Positions 19,236 to 27,866 of a DNA stretch of 33,322 nt are shown in pieces (the first letter of the stretch is position 1; each line of letters opens with the position of its first letter). A program made the translations under genes and the position numbers. The stretch spans positions 1 through 33,322 of the IMG/VR virus record IMGVR_UViG_3300006846_000047. The stretch is one strand, 5' to 3'. The notes beneath the pieces are model-generated. The model was not told the DNA's origin and searched no databases. It worked only from the letters and a program-made list of their open reading frames with translations. The DNA comes from a virus.

Positions 19236-19718
19236 GTGACACACCCGTTTGTCGCTATCCCTCTCGCCATCGCCGCTCTGATAACCGCCTGGGCAGTAAT
19301 TTGGAAGCGAGGGGTTGTCCCTTGTTACCAGTTTTTCGCTCGGATCACCTACATGCTAGGTCGAATCGAGGATGAGTTTGCTCCCAATGGGGGGAACTCT
19401 TTAAGGGACCAGGTAGATCATAAGGCTGATAAGAACGACATCGGCCGTCTGGAAGCTGGCATGCTTGAGGCAATCCGCATAGGAAGCGAAAATCAAGATA
19501 CTCTAACCGAGCTCAACAACAGAAACCATTGGCACGTGGATCGGCCGGAGGTTCTAGCTCGGCTTAGGTTGGTAGAGCAACGACAGGAGCAAGTCCGGGT
19601 TAGTATCCTGGCAGCTCTTGCGCCAGTGGCAAAAACTGAGGGGGCTTTTGGTACCTTGATTACTCAGGTACTTGAGGCTCTACAGGATGAGCCAGAGTCG
19701 ATTGAACAAACAGACTAG
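19236..19718 (+). CDS. N-terminally membrane-anchored protein (holin- or DUF2746-like?)
   Basis: The start is chosen at GTG 19236, 5 nt after AGAGGT; GTG 19230 is equally open. One hydrophobic helix (residues about 5-24) is followed by a short basic/aromatic stretch, then the motif PNGGNSLRDQVD (about 50-61), which recurs in actinophage single-pass membrane proteins. A long helical, coiled-coil-like region completes the protein. A single transmembrane helix with a cytoplasmic coiled coil fits a holin or membrane-associated assembly factor; which is unknown. Confidence 0.6.
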   Translation: MTHPFVAIPLAIAALITAWAVIWKRGVVPCYQFFARITYMLGRIEDEFAPNGGNSLRDQVDHKADKNDIGRLEAGMLEAIRIGSENQDTLTELNNRNHWHVDRPEVLARLRLVEQRQEQVRVSILAALAPVAKTEGAFGTLITQVLEALQDEPESIEQTD

Positions 19719-19726
19719 GGGTAGTC

Positions 19727-20068
19727 ATGGCCGACGATGATCTCTGCGAACTCTGCCAGCAGTCGAGGTATTGGCACCTCAAGCACAAGCCTCAACACCA
19801 GTTCGTAGGGCCCGAAGACGAAAGGACACTGAAGACTGAGCCGACAGAGCCGGTTACGGTGTCGAGAGCTGGTGACCCAGTGCTTCGGTTGGCTCTAGTC
19901 CATGCCGGGGTTATCACTGAAGAAGACCTCAGTGAGGCTCAGCGGTGGATTGATGCCGCCCGGGACAACGCGAGTGCTCTGGTGCTGCTGCCCGATGAAG
20001 ACGGGAGGATGCAGTACCACCTCATGGACTTGAACGAGGCTATGAGGGCGAAGGCGGCAATGGGATGA
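19727..20068 (+). CDS. Cys/His N-terminal motif protein, 113 aa
   Basis: ATG 19727 after a GGGGTAGTC region. N-terminus: C-E-L-C (7-10) and H-L-K-H...H (about 17-24), a CxxC...HxxH zinc-finger-like knuckle of the type common in phage small proteins. The C-terminal half is helical and acidic. Coupled to the JAMM protease gene by an ATGA overlap. Possibly a zinc-binding adaptor; function unknown. Confidence 0.7.
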   Translation: MADDDLCELCQQSRYWHLKHKPQHQFVGPEDERTLKTEPTEPVTVSRAGDPVLRLALVHAGVITEEDLSEAQRWIDAARDNASALVLLPDEDGRMQYHLMDLNEAMRAKAAMG

Positions 20069-20421
20069 AGATTCCGTTCTCGCTCGACGTTGTAATCCCG
20101 AAGATCGTCGAATTCGGCCTAGCCCGAGTTCCCAACGAGGCTTGCGGGTTAGTAATTCCCAACCTGGACAATCCGGTAGATACCTGGGTCCATGAGTTGA
20201 TCAACCGCAGCCCGAGCCCACAAGATAGCTACATCTTCGACGCTGAAGCCATGAAACCCCTCTTGACTGACCAGGAGGTCTGGAGTGATGTTCTGGTCTG
20301 GCACACACACCCGAGCGGTCGTATCGGACCCAGTCAGGGGGATATGGAGGCCCGGCATCCAGCTCTGCATGGTCGTTATCTGGTTGTTGCGCTACCTCAC
20401 GGCGAGGCGACCCTCTTCTAG
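20065..20421 (+). CDS. JAB/MPN (JAMM-type) metalloprotease
   Basis: 118 aa, a single compact domain. It shows the JAMM catalytic set: E25 in NEACGLV, H80-x-H82-P in HTHPSG, and S90-x-x-D93 in PSQGD; the residue order and spacing match zinc-dependent JAB/MPN isopeptidases. In phages such domains usually occur in tail-tip proteins related to lambda K. Here it stands alone between small and large terminase genes, so it may process a head protein or protect or modify a partner; that is inference. Confidence 0.9.
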   Translation: MKIPFSLDVVIPKIVEFGLARVPNEACGLVIPNLDNPVDTWVHELINRSPSPQDSYIFDAEAMKPLLTDQEVWSDVLVWHTHPSGRIGPSQGDMEARHPALHGRYLVVALPHGEATLF

Positions 20422-20429
20422 GAGGTGAA

Positions 20430-20654
20430 ATGGGTCTGAACAGGGAAACTGGGGGCAGCGAATACACCGGAGTGATGGGGCCGGCTGGGGTGCCGAAGTA
20501 CAAGAAGCGCAAGGCACTCAGCGCCTCAGAGGAAGCCCGCCTCATGCGTCTCACGGGCACGCGTGACCCCCAAGCGCCCATCAGTTGGCGGCATTGGAAC
20601 GGTCAGAAGGTAGATAAGTCAGCTCGAGAGATCGAGGGAGAAAACCAGTCGTGA
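20430..20654 (+). CDS. Small basic hypothetical protein, 74 aa
   Basis: ATG 20430 after AGGAGGTGA. Lys/Arg/Ser-rich with a short helical middle (SASEEARLMRL, about 31-41). It overlaps the GTG start of the large terminase by 4 nt (GTGA), so the two are coupled; it might be a packaging accessory. No family recognised. Confidence 0.7.
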   Translation: MGLNRETGGSEYTGVMGPAGVPKYKKRKALSASEEARLMRLTGTRDPQAPISWRHWNGQKVDKSAREIEGENQS

Positions 20655-22027
20655 CGACTGCCAGGCAAAACACTAAGGTCCTGAGAAAGGACCGATACTT
20701 CCACAGCACAGGCTACTACCCACACGCTGCGCAGTGGGAGGTCCATAAGAACCCAGCCCGGATGAAGGGCCTCAGCAATGGTCGACGGTGGGGCAAGACG
20801 CTCCTCGGCGGCAAGGAATGCGAGGCTACTGCATGGGTGAAGAACCGGCTGGGGCAAGTCCAGCGAGGGTGGATCATCGGCCCCAACTACGACGACGGCG
20901 AGAAGGAGTTTCGCGTACTCTACGACTCGCTGAAGGCGTTGGGTGTGGATACCATCAGCCAGAAGTTCCTCAAGAACGAGGAAAATGGTAACATGCACAT
21001 CCTCACCAATTGGGGATGGGATGTCGAGGTGCGCTCGGCTGCTCACCCCGAATCTCTGGTGGGTGAGGGTCTGGACTTCGTGCTTTGCGCCGAGTCGGGG
21101 CGATTGACTCGCCACATGTTCACCGAGTACGTCCGACCTGCCTTGTCTGACAAGCGGGGTTGGATGCTGGCAACTGGAGTCCCCGAAATCGCCACCGACA
21201 CCTCCCTGCTCTACTGGTGTTGGCAACGCGGGCAAGACGTGAACCGACCCACCTGGGCCTCTTGGCAGATGCCGAGTTGGACCAACCTCATCGTGTTCCC
21301 TGGTGGTAGAAACGACCCAGAAATCCTTGATGCTGAGGAGGACCTCACCGAGGATGAGTTCGCCCGTCAGTACGGCGGGAAGTTCGTGGAGCGAGTTGGC
21401 CGAGTCATGAAGGAGTGGGACGATGCTCACCACCTGGCCGACTTGCCCTACAACCCGGACTGGCCCTTGTACGCAGCTGTTGACTACGGATACACCAATC
21501 CCTTCGTCTGGCTGTGGATTCAGATCGGCCCGTTCGGCGAGATCAATGTCATTGGGGAACATCGCTGGGAGCTCATGGATACGGGTGAGATTGCCAAGCG
21601 AGAGCTGAAGGATCATCCTCTCACGCCTCGCTGCGTTGCTTTCTACCCCGACCCGGCAGAACCCGATGACACCAACACGCTGCAGCGGCTACTCAAGATT
21701 CCGGCTCGCAGCAACACTGGAGGCGAGCTCAAGACTCGACTGCAGTTGACTCGGCAAGCGCTCAAGGTTCCTGAACCTCATCAGCAGTCTGGCTTCCAAG
21801 CTCGACCGCTACTTCAGGTGGACCGGCGATGCACCCAGCTCGCGTGGGAGATGCGAACTGGATACCGCTGGCCCGCCCACAAGACTGAGGTCAAGAACGA
21901 CAGCGAGTTGCCGATGGACAAAGACAACCACGGCCCTGAGGCGCTGGGAAGGTTCATGAAGGGCTACTTTGAACCCGTCGAGGGGATTCGACGGACTCGA
22001 CAGAGTCGAGTGCTAGTCAGGAGATGA
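20651..22027 (+). CDS. terL: Terminase large subunit
   Basis: 458 aa, GTG start in the GTGA overlap. ATPase domain: Walker A-like NGRRWGKT (43-50), Walker B LDFVLCAES with the catalytic glutamate (about 148), and a coupling-motif-like LATGVP (about 173-178). Nuclease domain: AAVDYGYTNP (about 275-284), with the aspartate of an RNase H-like fold. Powers DNA translocation into the prohead and cuts the concatemer. Length and order fit siphovirus TerL. Confidence 0.93.
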   Translation: MTTARQNTKVLRKDRYFHSTGYYPHAAQWEVHKNPARMKGLSNGRRWGKTLLGGKECEATAWVKNRLGQVQRGWIIGPNYDDGEKEFRVLYDSLKALGVDTISQKFLKNEENGNMHILTNWGWDVEVRSAAHPESLVGEGLDFVLCAESGRLTRHMFTEYVRPALSDKRGWMLATGVPEIATDTSLLYWCWQRGQDVNRPTWASWQMPSWTNLIVFPGGRNDPEILDAEEDLTEDEFARQYGGKFVERVGRVMKEWDDAHHLADLPYNPDWPLYAAVDYGYTNPFVWLWIQIGPFGEINVIGEHRWELMDTGEIAKRELKDHPLTPRCVAFYPDPAEPDDTNTLQRLLKIPARSNTGGELKTRLQLTRQALKVPEPHQQSGFQARPLLQVDRRCTQLAWEMRTGYRWPAHKTEVKNDSELPMDKDNHGPEALGRFMKGYFEPVEGIRRTRQSRVLVRR

Positions 22028-22030
22028 CAG

Positions 22031-23563
22031 ATGTCGATCCTCGACGACCCGGAGGTCTTCACTCCGTACAGCACCATCAAGCCACTCACCGACCAAGACG
22101 AGATGCTGGTCTGGGTGCCGGAGCTGGACAGAGACAGGATCCTGGCCTACCAGAAGTACGAAGAGATCTACTGGAGCCACAAGACCGCGTTCAAGCTCAA
22201 GGATGTCACGGCGGATGGGATGCCGCTGTATATCCCGAATCCCATGACGATCTGCGATGCAACCTCGCACTTCTTCATGAAGGGCTTGGAAATCACGGCT
22301 AAGGGCGCCTTTGGTGAGGCTTGGAAGGCCTTCAACGACCGGGAGGAGTTCCTCGCCAAGTTTCACGAAGCCAAGCACTCAGGGGTGGTGAGGGGCGATT
22401 TCCTCCTTCACCTCACGGCAGACCCCACGAAGCCTGAGGGTACCCGAGTTTCCATCAACTCGGTTGACCCAGCGATGTACTTCCCCGAGTTCGACGACGA
22501 CGACCTCAACCGCGTAAAGGCCGTCAACTTGGTCGAGCTGGTAATCGACGAGGATCGACCCGAGGGCATTGTTATCCGCCGGCAGCGATACTCTTACGTC
22601 TCCGTTGGTGAACAGCGGAAGGTGCTATCTCAGCACGCTACGTACGAGGCTCGAGACTGGTGGAAGGGACAGACTGCGGTTAAGATTCTCGACATCACCC
22701 CACCCACGGTACTTCCCGACCCCATCGCCACGATCCCGGTCTACGCCTACAAGAACAAGCCTTGGCAAGGTCAACCGTTCGGCAGCTCGGAGATCAGGGG
22801 GCATGAAGCCCTTCAGTCTCGGATCAACCAGAGCGCCACCGACGAAGATGTTGCCCTGGCTCTCGAGGGGCTGGGAGTCTACGCCACTGACGCACCACCT
22901 CCCACACGCAGGGAGGACGGGCAGGATATCCAGGTGCCCTGGGTGATCGCTCCTGGCATGGTCGTCGAAGTGCCCACCGGGTCAACGTTCCGCCGCGTCG
23001 AGGGTCTCAAGAGTGTCGAGCCTTTCCAGGCCCACCTCAAGTTCCTGACCGACTCGGTCTATGAGGCGACGGCAACATTCCGCCCCTCAACTATCGACGC
23101 GCAGATGGCTGAGTCAGGGATTGCCCTGGCCATCAAGTTCCTGCCCACCATGGCCAAGCTGGAAGAACGTGACCTCCTGGGTGTGGGAAAGACCCAGCAG
23201 ATGATGCACGATCTCAAGTTCTGGTTCGTGGCTTACGATGGCAACACGGCCATCAGCGACACCGACGAGGCTGTCATTACCTTGGGGGACAAACTCCCCG
23301 AGAACAAGACAGATCGGTTGAATGTTCTCAACAACCTCCTCGACCGCAAGGCGATCTCCAAGGAATTCTACCGGCAGCAGATCACAGAGCTCTACGGTAT
23401 CGAGTTCCCCTCGAACATCGCCACGCAGATTGAGGAAGAACAGCGTGCAGCAGCAGAGCTGATGCAGGAAATCAACCCCCAGCCTCAGGAAGGGGCACCG
23501 GGGGGTAGCACAAGCAACAACAAGAGTCGCCCGAATGAGTCAGGTGGTACCGAAGCCAAATGA
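22031..23563 (+). CDS. Portal protein
   Basis: 510 aa, directly after TerL (4-nt gap). The sequence has the mixed alpha/beta layout of actinophage portals: an N-terminal helical part, a central wing with beta strands, a long stem/crown helix around 330-400 with the EATATFRP-type motif, and a Gln/Glu/Pro-rich C-terminal tail. Forms the dodecameric DNA channel at one capsid vertex. Assignment rests on position, size and the general pattern. Confidence 0.88.
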   Translation: MSILDDPEVFTPYSTIKPLTDQDEMLVWVPELDRDRILAYQKYEEIYWSHKTAFKLKDVTADGMPLYIPNPMTICDATSHFFMKGLEITAKGAFGEAWKAFNDREEFLAKFHEAKHSGVVRGDFLLHLTADPTKPEGTRVSINSVDPAMYFPEFDDDDLNRVKAVNLVELVIDEDRPEGIVIRRQRYSYVSVGEQRKVLSQHATYEARDWWKGQTAVKILDITPPTVLPDPIATIPVYAYKNKPWQGQPFGSSEIRGHEALQSRINQSATDEDVALALEGLGVYATDAPPPTRREDGQDIQVPWVIAPGMVVEVPTGSTFRRVEGLKSVEPFQAHLKFLTDSVYEATATFRPSTIDAQMAESGIALAIKFLPTMAKLEERDLLGVGKTQQMMHDLKFWFVAYDGNTAISDTDEAVITLGDKLPENKTDRLNVLNNLLDRKAISKEFYRQQITELYGIEFPSNIATQIEEEQRAAAELMQEINPQPQEGAPGGSTSNNKSRPNESGGTEAK

Positions 23564-23607
23564 CCGGGCACTGACAGGGGCGTGACGCCCAGAAGGGAGA
23601 CGGCGAG

Positions 23608-24285
23608 ATGCCGGTCGAAGAGGCACCCGAGTGGATCAACTTCCAGTTCATCGGGTTCGAAGAGGGAGACGAGTCGGAGTCCGAAGAGGAAAACGACGAC
23701 GAGAACTCTGAGGACGAGGAAGAGGAAGAGTCCGAGGGTGAAGGCGAGAAGGGCAAGGCGGAAAACACCGACGGTCTGAAGTCTGCTCTCCGTAAGGAGC
23801 GTAAGGCACGCCGGGATGCTGAGCGGGAGCTCAAGACGCTTCAGCGAGGCAACCAGCAGAAGACCGAGGAAGAAGAGAAAGATATCGAGGCCGCCAAGCA
23901 ACGTGCCCAGAAGGCCGAAACGACGAGCGAGAAGCTCGCAGGCAAGCTGCGTGACCGTGCAGTCAACGAGGTCATCATCAAGGCCGCCACAAAGATGAAG
24001 TTCGCCGATCTGGACGACGCGCTCGCCCTGATCAACCGAGACGACATCGACGTGGATCAGGACGACGACGATCCCTCCGAAGTCGACGTGGACGAGACTT
24101 CTGTCCAGGACGCTCTCAAGGCCCTGGTCAAGCGGAAGCCTCACCTCCTCGTCGTTACGGAAGAGGGTGGGAGCAGTTCTGGCGGTCGCATGGGTGGCCG
24201 GCGTGACAAGAACAACAAGGGTGAGCTCGACGAGGAAGCTCTCGCTGAACTCTACCCTGCTTTGCGGCACGGAGTTCGCCGGTAG
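23608..24285 (+). CDS. Scaffold protein (putative)
   Basis: 225 aa. An acidic, low-complexity Glu/Asp/Ser segment (18-50) is followed by a Lys/Glu/Ala-rich coiled coil (about 55-120), then a smaller helical domain and a Gly/Arg/Lys-rich tail. This is typical of internal scaffolds between portal and capsid genes. I see no protease motif in it or fused to it. It should direct prohead assembly and be lost on packaging. Confidence 0.8.
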   Translation: MPVEEAPEWINFQFIGFEEGDESESEEENDDENSEDEEEEESEGEGEKGKAENTDGLKSALRKERKARRDAERELKTLQRGNQQKTEEEEKDIEAAKQRAQKAETTSEKLAGKLRDRAVNEVIIKAATKMKFADLDDALALINRDDIDVDQDDDDPSEVDVDETSVQDALKALVKRKPHLLVVTEEGGSSSGGRMGGRRDKNNKGELDEEALAELYPALRHGVRR

Positions 24286-24324
24286 TACCAGCATCTCACG
24301 TCCAAACGAGAAAGGAAACCAACT

Positions 24325-24705
24325 GTGCGGTTCGACAAGTACGACCCGATCAGCGGCGGTTTCCGAGCGCCCCTGGCAGCAAACTACACCGGAGCGGCAG
24401 CCGCCATCGGTGTGGGGCTCAACAGCAGCGGTCAGGTGACGGTCGGAGTCTCAGTCGCCACCATCGGAATCGTCGGTGTCATCTGCCTTCCGAAGGACAA
24501 GAAGGCCGGCGACGTCGTCGACGTCATGACGGCGGGGGAAATCGTGGAAGCCGGGTTGGCAGCGGGAACGCTGTACACGGCCAACACGACCACCGGAGTC
24601 ATCTCAAGCGGAGCAATCTCGGCGACGCAACAGCTCGTCGGGTTCACGGTCGAGGCTTCTCGCCTCATCGTCCGCGTCGCCACGCTCCAGTACATCGGAA
24701 CCTGA
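24325..24705 (+). CDS. Capsid decoration / head protein (putative)
   Basis: GTG 24325 follows GAGAAAGGA. 126 aa, Gly/Ala/Val/Thr-rich, beta-sandwich-like with few charges. The gene order scaffold - small beta protein - major capsid is where lambda gpD- or DUF2190-like decoration proteins lie. Probably sits on the capsid surface. Not recognised by motif; the call is contextual. Confidence 0.7.
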   Translation: MRFDKYDPISGGFRAPLAANYTGAAAAIGVGLNSSGQVTVGVSVATIGIVGVICLPKDKKAGDVVDVMTAGEIVEAGLAAGTLYTANTTTGVISSGAISATQQLVGFTVEASRLIVRVATLQYIGT

Positions 24706-24718
24706 GAGGAGGTACATC

Positions 24719-25921
24719 GTGAACGTGCAAGTCCTCAACAGCGAAGAGCGAAAGGCCCTGTACGTCTTCGAGAGCCTTCTCGAAGTCGCAGGGTTCGACT
24801 GGTCCGATGTCGACCAGCTGGCAGGGTACGACCGAGGCACGAACGAATTTGCCGACGTCATCACTCAGTCGGTGGACGGAGCGGACCTCAACCGGATGTG
24901 GTCAGAGTTCCAGAAGGCGGTCGCACTTCTCAACCGCCAGCGGACTCCCCTCATCAACTGGCTCACCTTCCCAGTCACCCAGCCCACGGAGCGAGTGCTC
25001 TTGCCCGTGGCGGACGACTTCGAAGAGGCCACCGAGTTCGGTGAGCCGAAGGGCAAGCGGATCGGTACGCCGTTCGTGGCTGGGTACGACTTCAAGTGGT
25101 ACGACCTGGCACACCGCTTCACGTGGCTCTTCCTCATCGAGGCGAGCCAGCAGCAAATCCGAGCCCTCAACTCGGAGACGCTGGAAGCGGACCTGCGCCT
25201 GGTCTTCACCAAGGTCTTCCGAGGGTTGTTCAACAACGTGAACTCCTCGGCGACCGTGAACGACCAGAACGTGAACGTGTACCGCTTGTGGAACGCCGAC
25301 GGCCAGGTTCCGCCCCCGTTCAAGGGTACGACCTTCGCCGGCTCCCACACGCACTACCTCGCAAGTGGTGCGGGCACCATCGACCCCGGTGACCTCACGG
25401 CCATCGAGGACGCCCTGTACGAGCACGGCTACCGCCGGAGCCTCGGGTACGACTTGATCCTGTTGGTCAACCGCCAAGAGGGCAAGACGATTCGTGGATT
25501 CATCGCCGGCACGGCCTCGGCTCAGTACACCTTCATCCCCGCAGAGGGTTTCGGCGGCGGCGTCTTCTTGCCGGCGAACTCGGGGATCATCGACCGGCCC
25601 GCACTCAACTCGCAGGGTCTTCCGGGCATGATCGGTACCTACGGGCCGTTCGTGGTGATCGAGGAAGACTACATCCCGGCGGGCTGGGTCATTGGGGCGG
25701 CCAGCGGTGGCGAGCAGAACATCGGGAACCTCGTGGGCCTTCGGGAGCACGAGAACGCAGCTGCTCGGGGTCTCCGGCTCATGCCGGGTCCGGGGCAGGA
25801 CTACCCGCTCACCGACGCCTTCTACCAGCACGGTCTGGGTGTGGGCGTCCGTCACCGGGGTGCCGGCGTGGTCATGAAGATCACGGCGGGCGGTTACACC
25901 ATCCCGACCGGGTACGCGTGA
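24719..25921 (+). CDS. Major capsid protein
   Basis: GTG 24719 after GAGGAGGTACATC. 400 aa. N-terminal acidic helix region, then residues typical of an HK97-fold capsid protein of actinophages, including an E-loop-like Asn/Val-rich region around 180-215 and a long helix with LILLVNRQEGK near 245. No obvious cleavable delta domain. Should be the most abundant head protein; a strong stem-loop follows its gene. Confidence 0.85.
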   Translation: MNVQVLNSEERKALYVFESLLEVAGFDWSDVDQLAGYDRGTNEFADVITQSVDGADLNRMWSEFQKAVALLNRQRTPLINWLTFPVTQPTERVLLPVADDFEEATEFGEPKGKRIGTPFVAGYDFKWYDLAHRFTWLFLIEASQQQIRALNSETLEADLRLVFTKVFRGLFNNVNSSATVNDQNVNVYRLWNADGQVPPPFKGTTFAGSHTHYLASGAGTIDPGDLTAIEDALYEHGYRRSLGYDLILLVNRQEGKTIRGFIAGTASAQYTFIPAEGFGGGVFLPANSGIIDRPALNSQGLPGMIGTYGPFVVIEEDYIPAGWVIGAASGGEQNIGNLVGLREHENAAARGLRLMPGPGQDYPLTDAFYQHGLGVGVRHRGAGVVMKITAGGYTIPTGYA

Positions 25922-25951
25922 TCCTGATCTGACCCTGCCCATCAGCGGTTA

Positions 25952-25992
25952 GGGGCCGGCTCTTCCGACCTACCCCCGGGAGAGCCGGCTCC
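25952..25992 (+). other. Strong hairpin after the major capsid gene
   Basis: GGGGCCGGCTCTTCC (25952-25966) pairs with GGGAGAGCCGGCTCC (25978-25992): 15 bp with one or two G-U pairs and an 11-nt loop. There is no T-tract. Possibly an mRNA processing or stabilising element that helps the capsid gene be expressed more than downstream genes. Confidence 0.75.
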
Positions 25993-26020
25993 GAGCCACT
26001 AGGTGCTTGAAAGGAGCATC

Positions 26021-26359
26021 ATGGCGAACTACGCGCCCGACAAGCCCGGAGTGGCTGGGGCCGTACCCGTTTCACATGCTGCGGCGGCGTCGGACTCGTT
26101 CGACAACAACGGTCGGGTGATGATCCGAGTCAACAACGCTGGTGGTGCTTCCACCGTGCTAACCGTTGACGACCCGGGAACCAACCAGCCGGTCGCAGCA
26201 ACCGCGTTCAACCCGGACGCAGCCATCACCATTGTCAACGGTACCACCAAGGTGATTGGCCCCTTCCCAACCGCCCGGTTCAACGATGGCAACGGCCGCG
26301 TGCAACTCTCGTGGTCGGTCACGGCATCGGTGACCTGGGAAGCCTACGCCACCGAGTAA
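26021..26359 (+). CDS. Small head/decoration-type protein, 112 aa
   Basis: ATG 26021 follows AAAGGAG; a GTG at 26003 would overlap the ribosome site and is rejected. The product is Ala/Thr/Val/Asn-rich with alternating beta residues, like a surface or fibre protein of the head. Located between the capsid hairpin and the connector genes. A role in capsid decoration is plausible but not shown by motif. Confidence 0.65.
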   Translation: MANYAPDKPGVAGAVPVSHAAAASDSFDNNGRVMIRVNNAGGASTVLTVDDPGTNQPVAATAFNPDAAITIVNGTTKVIGPFPTARFNDGNGRVQLSWSVTASVTWEAYATE

Positions 26360-26369
26360 GGAGAGCAAC

Positions 26370-26699
26370 ATGAGCCGTGAGGTGAAAGAGATCAAGACCC
26401 TCGACGACCTTCGGTACAAGGCGGATCACAACCTCCTGACCGAAGACGAGCGAGCCGAGTACGACGACGAAGACATCCAGAAGCTGCTCCGGGGTGAGAA
26501 GGTCAAGTTCAAGGGCCTCGGCAAGCAGGGGTACGACGACGGCGAGGACGAGGGTGACCAGTACGACGGCATGAGCAAGAAGGAGCTCACGGCTGAGCTC
26601 GCCTCTCGTGTCGACGAGAACGGCGACCCCCTCTCCACGTCCGGGACCAACAAGGAAATGGCCGAGCGTCTTCGGGAGAACGACGCAGCCAACGCCTGA
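26370..26699 (+). CDS. Acidic protein with C-terminal SAP/HeH-like domain, 109 aa
   Basis: ATG 26370 after AAGGAGAGC. The first 65 residues are acidic and unstructured-looking. Residues about 68-102 show the SAP/HeH helix-extension-helix pattern: M-S-K-K-E-L-T-A-E-L, then L-S-T-S-G-T-N-K, then E-M-A-E-R-L-R-E. Such motifs sit in many phage head-connector regions and can bind DNA or act as a small docking domain. Confidence 0.75.
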   Translation: MSREVKEIKTLDDLRYKADHNLLTEDERAEYDDEDIQKLLRGEKVKFKGLGKQGYDDGEDEGDQYDGMSKKELTAELASRVDENGDPLSTSGTNKEMAERLRENDAANA

Positions 26700-26710
26700 G
26701 GAGGTAAACC

Positions 26711-27031
26711 ATGGCGGTGACCGACAGTGAGCGTCTCCGGGCGCTCGTGGGTGAATCCATCCCTACGGGTGGCTCCGCCACGGACACGCTCCTGACCGAA
26801 GATCAAGTCAATGACCTGCTCACTCGCTACGGGACTCCCGAGGCTGCGATGCAGGAAGCCTGGCTGATCAAGTCCGCTCAGCTTGCAACGCTGGTGGACA
26901 CGGTTGAAGGCTCCTCGATCCGCAAGCACTCGGCCGTCCACAAGGCCGCACTGAGTCAGCTCAGAGTGGTCAACACAACGGCGGGCGGCCGAGTGACGCG
27001 GGTCCACCAGATCGTGAGGCCGGATACCTGA
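26711..27031 (+). CDS. Head-to-tail adaptor (putative)
   Basis: ATG 26711 after GAGGAGGT. 106 aa, helical throughout, with the pattern L-T-E-D-Q-V-N-D-L-L followed by A-W-L-I-K-S-A-Q-L that fits the small helical adaptors attached to the portal ring. Its stop shares one base with the next start. Position before the stopper-type gene supports this. Confidence 0.72.
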   Translation: MAVTDSERLRALVGESIPTGGSATDTLLTEDQVNDLLTRYGTPEAAMQEAWLIKSAQLATLVDTVEGSSIRKHSAVHKAALSQLRVVNTTAGGRVTRVHQIVRPDT

Positions 27032-27447
27032 TGCCCACGTCCGCTCAGGCTCGCATTGAGCAGAAGATGCAGCGGCGAGCCACTCAGGAATTCATCAGCT
27101 CCCACCCGCTTCGGATTCGACTTAGCCGAGTCGTTCGGAGCCGCGACACTTTGGTGCGGGGTGGAACTGCAGTGACGTTCGACGGAGAGACTGCGGAGCA
27201 GACTTTCCGCATCGCTCACGGCCCGCCTCGTCGCCGACGCCTCGAGAACAACCCCCCACACCCGCAGCATGCGGAAGTACCGTTCGCCAAGGACCTGTTG
27301 ATCGGGACCTGGGATGCGGACATTCGTATCGGGGATGAGTTCGAGCACGAGGGGGTGCACTACCGGGTTTCGTACGTCTTCCAGGACAGGGACTACGAGA
27401 CCGTGGCAAACATTGAGTCTACGACTCAGAACATCGAGGCTCCGTGA
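27031..27447 (+). CDS. Head-to-tail stopper/connector (putative)
   Basis: Starts with TGATG overlap. 138 aa. Basic N-terminal half and a beta-rich C-terminal part with aromatic residues, as in SPP1 gp16-like connector proteins. Located second in the connector cluster. Closes the channel after packaging. Family assigned by position. Confidence 0.65.
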   Translation: MPTSAQARIEQKMQRRATQEFISSHPLRIRLSRVVRSRDTLVRGGTAVTFDGETAEQTFRIAHGPPRRRRLENNPPHPQHAEVPFAKDLLIGTWDADIRIGDEFEHEGVHYRVSYVFQDRDYETVANIESTTQNIEAP

Positions 27448-27866
27448 GTGGGCGTCCAGCCGACGTCGGGACCTCAGGGGTCGGCAAGGGCGGCGGCATT
27501 AGGTGGATCACGAACCCGTACAGGACCGGTGGGAGTGCGGGGCGATTCGTCATTCACCTAGCCGTCGGCCTTGCCGCCTTCACCAAAGGGTTTGCCCGGC
27601 AGGTCGAGCAATACGCAAAGGACAATGCCCCATGGGAAGACCGAACCGGCGACGCCCGAGATGGTCTCAAGGCCATCGGAGAGCAGCGCCTGACTACGTA
27701 CACCATCACGCTGTATCACACCACCAGCTACGGTCTCTGGCTGGAGGTTCGTTGGGATGGCAAGTACGCGATCATCGTCCCAACCCTCGAAGTCATGGGG
27801 CCTCGTTACATGGCTGAACTGGCAGCCTTGAATCTTGGTGGTATCGCCCGTCTGGGAGGAGGATGA
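27444..27866 (+). CDS. HK97 gp10-like tail connector (putative)
   Basis: GTG 27444 in a GTGA overlap. 140 aa. The central section YAKDNAPWEDRTGDARDGL then beta strands with Y-H-T-T-S-Y-G-L-W-L-E resembles the gp10-like minor tail component family. It is followed by an ATGATG junction with the next gene. Probably links the neck to the tail tube. Confidence 0.75.
   Translation: MSGRPADVGTSGVGKGGGIRWITNPYRTGGSAGRFVIHLAVGLAAFTKGFARQVEQYAKDNAPWEDRTGDARDGLKAIGEQRLTTYTITLYHTTSYGLWLEVRWDGKYAIIVPTLEVMGPRYMAELAALNLGGIARLGGG

Noticed and set aside
20603-21616. A 337-codon minus-strand frame opposite the large terminase
   Set aside because: The + strand encodes TerL with clear motifs; the opposite frame is a shadow.
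23485-24294. 269-codon minus-strand frame opposite the scaffold
   Set aside because: Leu/Val-rich antisense of an acidic Glu/Asp-rich scaffold gene; a common artefact.
24902-25942. 346-codon minus-strand frame opposite the major capsid gene
   Set aside because: It is antisense to a well-supported capsid gene and has no ribosome site.
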